The notes beneath the pieces were generated by a model. That model worked only from the letters and a program-made list of their open reading frames with translations. It searched no databases and was not told the DNA's origin. The translations under genes were made by a program, and so were the position numbers. A stretch of 64,000 nt of DNA from Trichopus zeylanicus subsp. travancoricus (lineage: Eukaryota > Streptophyta > Magnoliopsida > Dioscoreales > Dioscoreaceae). This document shows positions 62,641 to 64,000 of this stretch, piece by piece; the first letter of the stretch is position 1, and the number at the start of each line of letters is the position of its first letter. The DNA lies in contig RXID01015084.1 of assembly GCA_005019695.1 (NCBI GenBank), positions 37,566 through 101,565 of the forward strand, read 5' to 3'.

Positions 62641-63234
62641 TGTAGTTGTTGTTGTTGTTGTAGTAGTAGTAGTAGTAGTAGTATTAGTAATAGTAGTTGT
62701 TGTTGTCGGAGTAGTTGTAAAAACATCAGTAGCAGTAGTAGTAGTAATTAATATCTGTAGTTATAGTAGTAGTACCACGAGTTGGAGTATAAGTAGCTGT
62801 TGCAGTAGCAGCGGTAATAGGAGGAGTAATAGTTGTAAGAGTAGTAGTAGTAGCAGTTGTAGGAGTAGGAATAGTAGTAGTAGTTGTAGTAGTAGTGGCC
62901 GTAGTAATGGTAGTCGTAGTAGTAGTAATTGTAATAGTAGTGGGAGTAGTAGTAGTTGTTGTTCTTGTCATTGTAGTAGTTGTAGTAGAAGTAGTTGTGG
63001 TAGTAGTAATAGGAGTAATAGTTGTGTAGTAGAAATTGCAGTAGTAGTAGTAGTAGTGTTAGTAGTAGTAGTACTAACAATAGAAGTAGTAAAAGTAGTG
63101 GAAGCTATAGTAGTATCAGTAGTAATAGTTGTAGTAGTAGCAGCAGTAATAGTAGTAGCTGTAGTAGTAGTGGTAGTACTAGCAGCAATAGCAACAGCAA
63201 CAGCAGCAGCAGCAATAGTAGCAGTACTAGTAAC

Positions 63235-63293
<59 letters not shown>

Positions 63294-63294
63294 A
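63235..63294 (-). repeat. Pure (AGT)20 tract
   Basis: 60 uninterrupted bases that pass without a break into a GAA tract. Confidence 0.96.
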
Positions 63295-63317
63295 AGAAGA
63301 AGAAGAAGAAGAAGAAG

Positions 63318-63347
<30 letters not shown>
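63293..63347 (+). repeat. (GAA)18 tract
   Basis: 55 uninterrupted bases of GAA/AAG triplets, all purine on the + strand. GAA/GAC/GAT triplets continue in patches to about 63,400. GAA/TTC runs are known to form triplex structures and to be unstable; whether this one is must be tested. Confidence 0.97.
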
Positions 63348-63349
<2 letters not shown>

Positions 63350-63527
63350 GTAGTAGTAGTTGACGTAGTAGAAGAAGAAGAAGACGAAGATGAAGAAGTA
63401 GTAGTAGTAATAGTAGAAGTAGTAGTAGTTGTTGTAGAAGTAGTAGCAGTAGCAACAACAATAGTAGTAGTAGTAGTAGTAGCAACAACAACAAATAGTA
63501 GTAGCAGTAATAGTATAGCAATAGCAG

Positions 63528-63547
63528 TACTAGTAGTACTACTAGTA
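63528..63547. other. Perfect 20-base palindrome
   Basis: TACTAGTAGTACTACTAGTA, centred between 63,537 and 63,538, within AGT-oriented repeat. Confidence 0.95.
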
Positions 63548-64000
63548 GTTGTTGTAGACTAGCAGTAGAAGTAGTAGTAGTAGTAATAGCAGCAACAGTG
63601 GTAATAGTAGTAATAGTAGCAGTAGTAGAAGTAATAGTAGTAGCAGCAGCAGTAGTAATAGTAGTAATAGTAGTAGTAGAAGCAGTAGGGGTAGGAGTTG
63701 GAGTAGGAGTAGTAGTAACAGAAGTAGTAGTAGTAGTTGTTGTTGTAGTAGTTGTAGTATTCGGACTAATAGTACTAGTAGTAGTAGTCTTGGTAGTAAT
63801 GGTTGTAACAGAAGTGGTAGCAGTAGTAGCAGTACAAGTAATAGTATTAGGAGAAGTAGTAGTTGCAAGAGTAGTAGTAGTTGTAGTAGTAATAGTAGTA
63901 GTTGTTGTAGTAGTAGTAGTAGCAGTAGCAGTGGCAATATTTTTTGTAGTCGTACTAGAAGTACGAGTATTAGGAGTTAGTAGCAATAGTAGTAGTAGTA

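Larger units (their letters stand above)
40853..64000 (-). repeat. Degenerate (AGT)n satellite, block 16 (runs off the window)
   Basis: The longest single-orientation block seen, at least 23 kb. It holds families F, H and G, a 156-base tandem near 62.35-62.64 kb, a CAG/CAA-rich patch at 50.7 kb, an ATT run at 54,974-54,999 and an AGT-to-GAA run at 63,235-63,347. Small ACT-oriented islands of about 8-10 bases occur, for example at 47,556 and 63,538. No gene is supported. Confidence 0.95.

Noticed and set aside
1..64000. CRISPR array or tRNA/rRNA genes
   Set aside because: No regularly spaced identical repeats with unrelated spacers are present, and no sequence of tRNA or rRNA type stands out. 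All text is triplet repeat.
1..64000. Telomere repeat
   Set aside because: The unit is a trinucleotide ACT/AGT with many strand switches. No TTAGGG, TTTAGGG or TTAGG arrays are seen.
1..64000. Transposon or retrovirus remnants
   Set aside because: I looked for sustained non-triplet sequence, terminal repeats with coding content, and poly-A tails, and found none. The few off-pattern patches (for example 1,652-1,690, 48,421-48,435 and 55,040-55,060) are only tens of bases long.
1..64000. Branch-point-like TACTAAC/TACTAAT motifs and ATG/CCATGG contexts
   Set aside because: These arise by chance from one-base variants of the repeat, with no polypyrimidine tract, splice sites or coding context.
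1..64000. Assignment to a species such as barley
   Set aside because: Long ACT clusters recalled from barley cytogenetics make it thinkable, but nothing in the window is species-specific.

Overview
The whole 64-kb window is one degenerate trinucleotide satellite of ACT (AGT on the other strand). I find no protein gene, RNA gene, transposon, CRISPR array or stretch of ordinary unique DNA in it. Almost every triplet is ACT or a one-base variant of it (GCT, TCT, CCT, ATT, AAT, AGT, ACA, ACC, ACG). Tens of kilobases of simple-sequence repeat with a 20-base N gap suggest nuclear heterochromatin in a eukaryotic assembly. The species cannot be read from the sequence. From memory, long ACT clusters have been seen cytogenetically in barley, but nothing here proves that link.

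Layout. The repeat is a mosaic of 16 blocks that alternate in strand. ACT reads on the + strand in 1-16,622. It reads on the - strand (so AGT on +) in 16,623-21,937. Between 21,938 and 23,313 there are seven short alternating blocks. AGT follows to 28,214, ACT for about 210 bases, AGT to 37,078, ACT to 40,852 with a 28-base AGT flip inside, then AGT to the end. Several switches are palindromic or hairpin-like.

Above the triplet level there is a second layer of diverged duplications, recognised by shared rare variants. (a) A roughly 5-kb segment at 1-5,080 recurs at 9,222-14,348. (b) A family called E here has four copies at about 17.2-17.8, 21.2-21.9, 22.7-23.1 and 27.5-28.2 kb; three end at a strand switch. 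(c) A family D has four copies between 24.3 and 32.8 kb. (d) Related segments lie at 41.2-44.8 and 53.7-56.4 kb. (e) A tandem family of roughly 0.75-kb units lies at 45.5-47.3 kb, with relatives at 59.0-60.0 kb. (f) A pair lies at 51.06-52.34 and 60.15-61.39 kb. Several short tandem duplications (24 to about 156 bases) sit on top. Pure ACT tracts of 38-96 bases and runs of ACC, GTG, AGG, GAA, ATT and CAG/CAA are islands inside the degenerate array.

Long open frames occur on both strands (up to 927 codons), rich in Thr, Leu, Val or Ser. They follow from repeat geometry: ACT, CTA, AGT and GTA codons are not one base from a stop. They are not annotated as genes. No gene interactions can be described. 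The biology here is satellite evolution by substitution, slippage, segmental duplication and strand-switching rearrangement.
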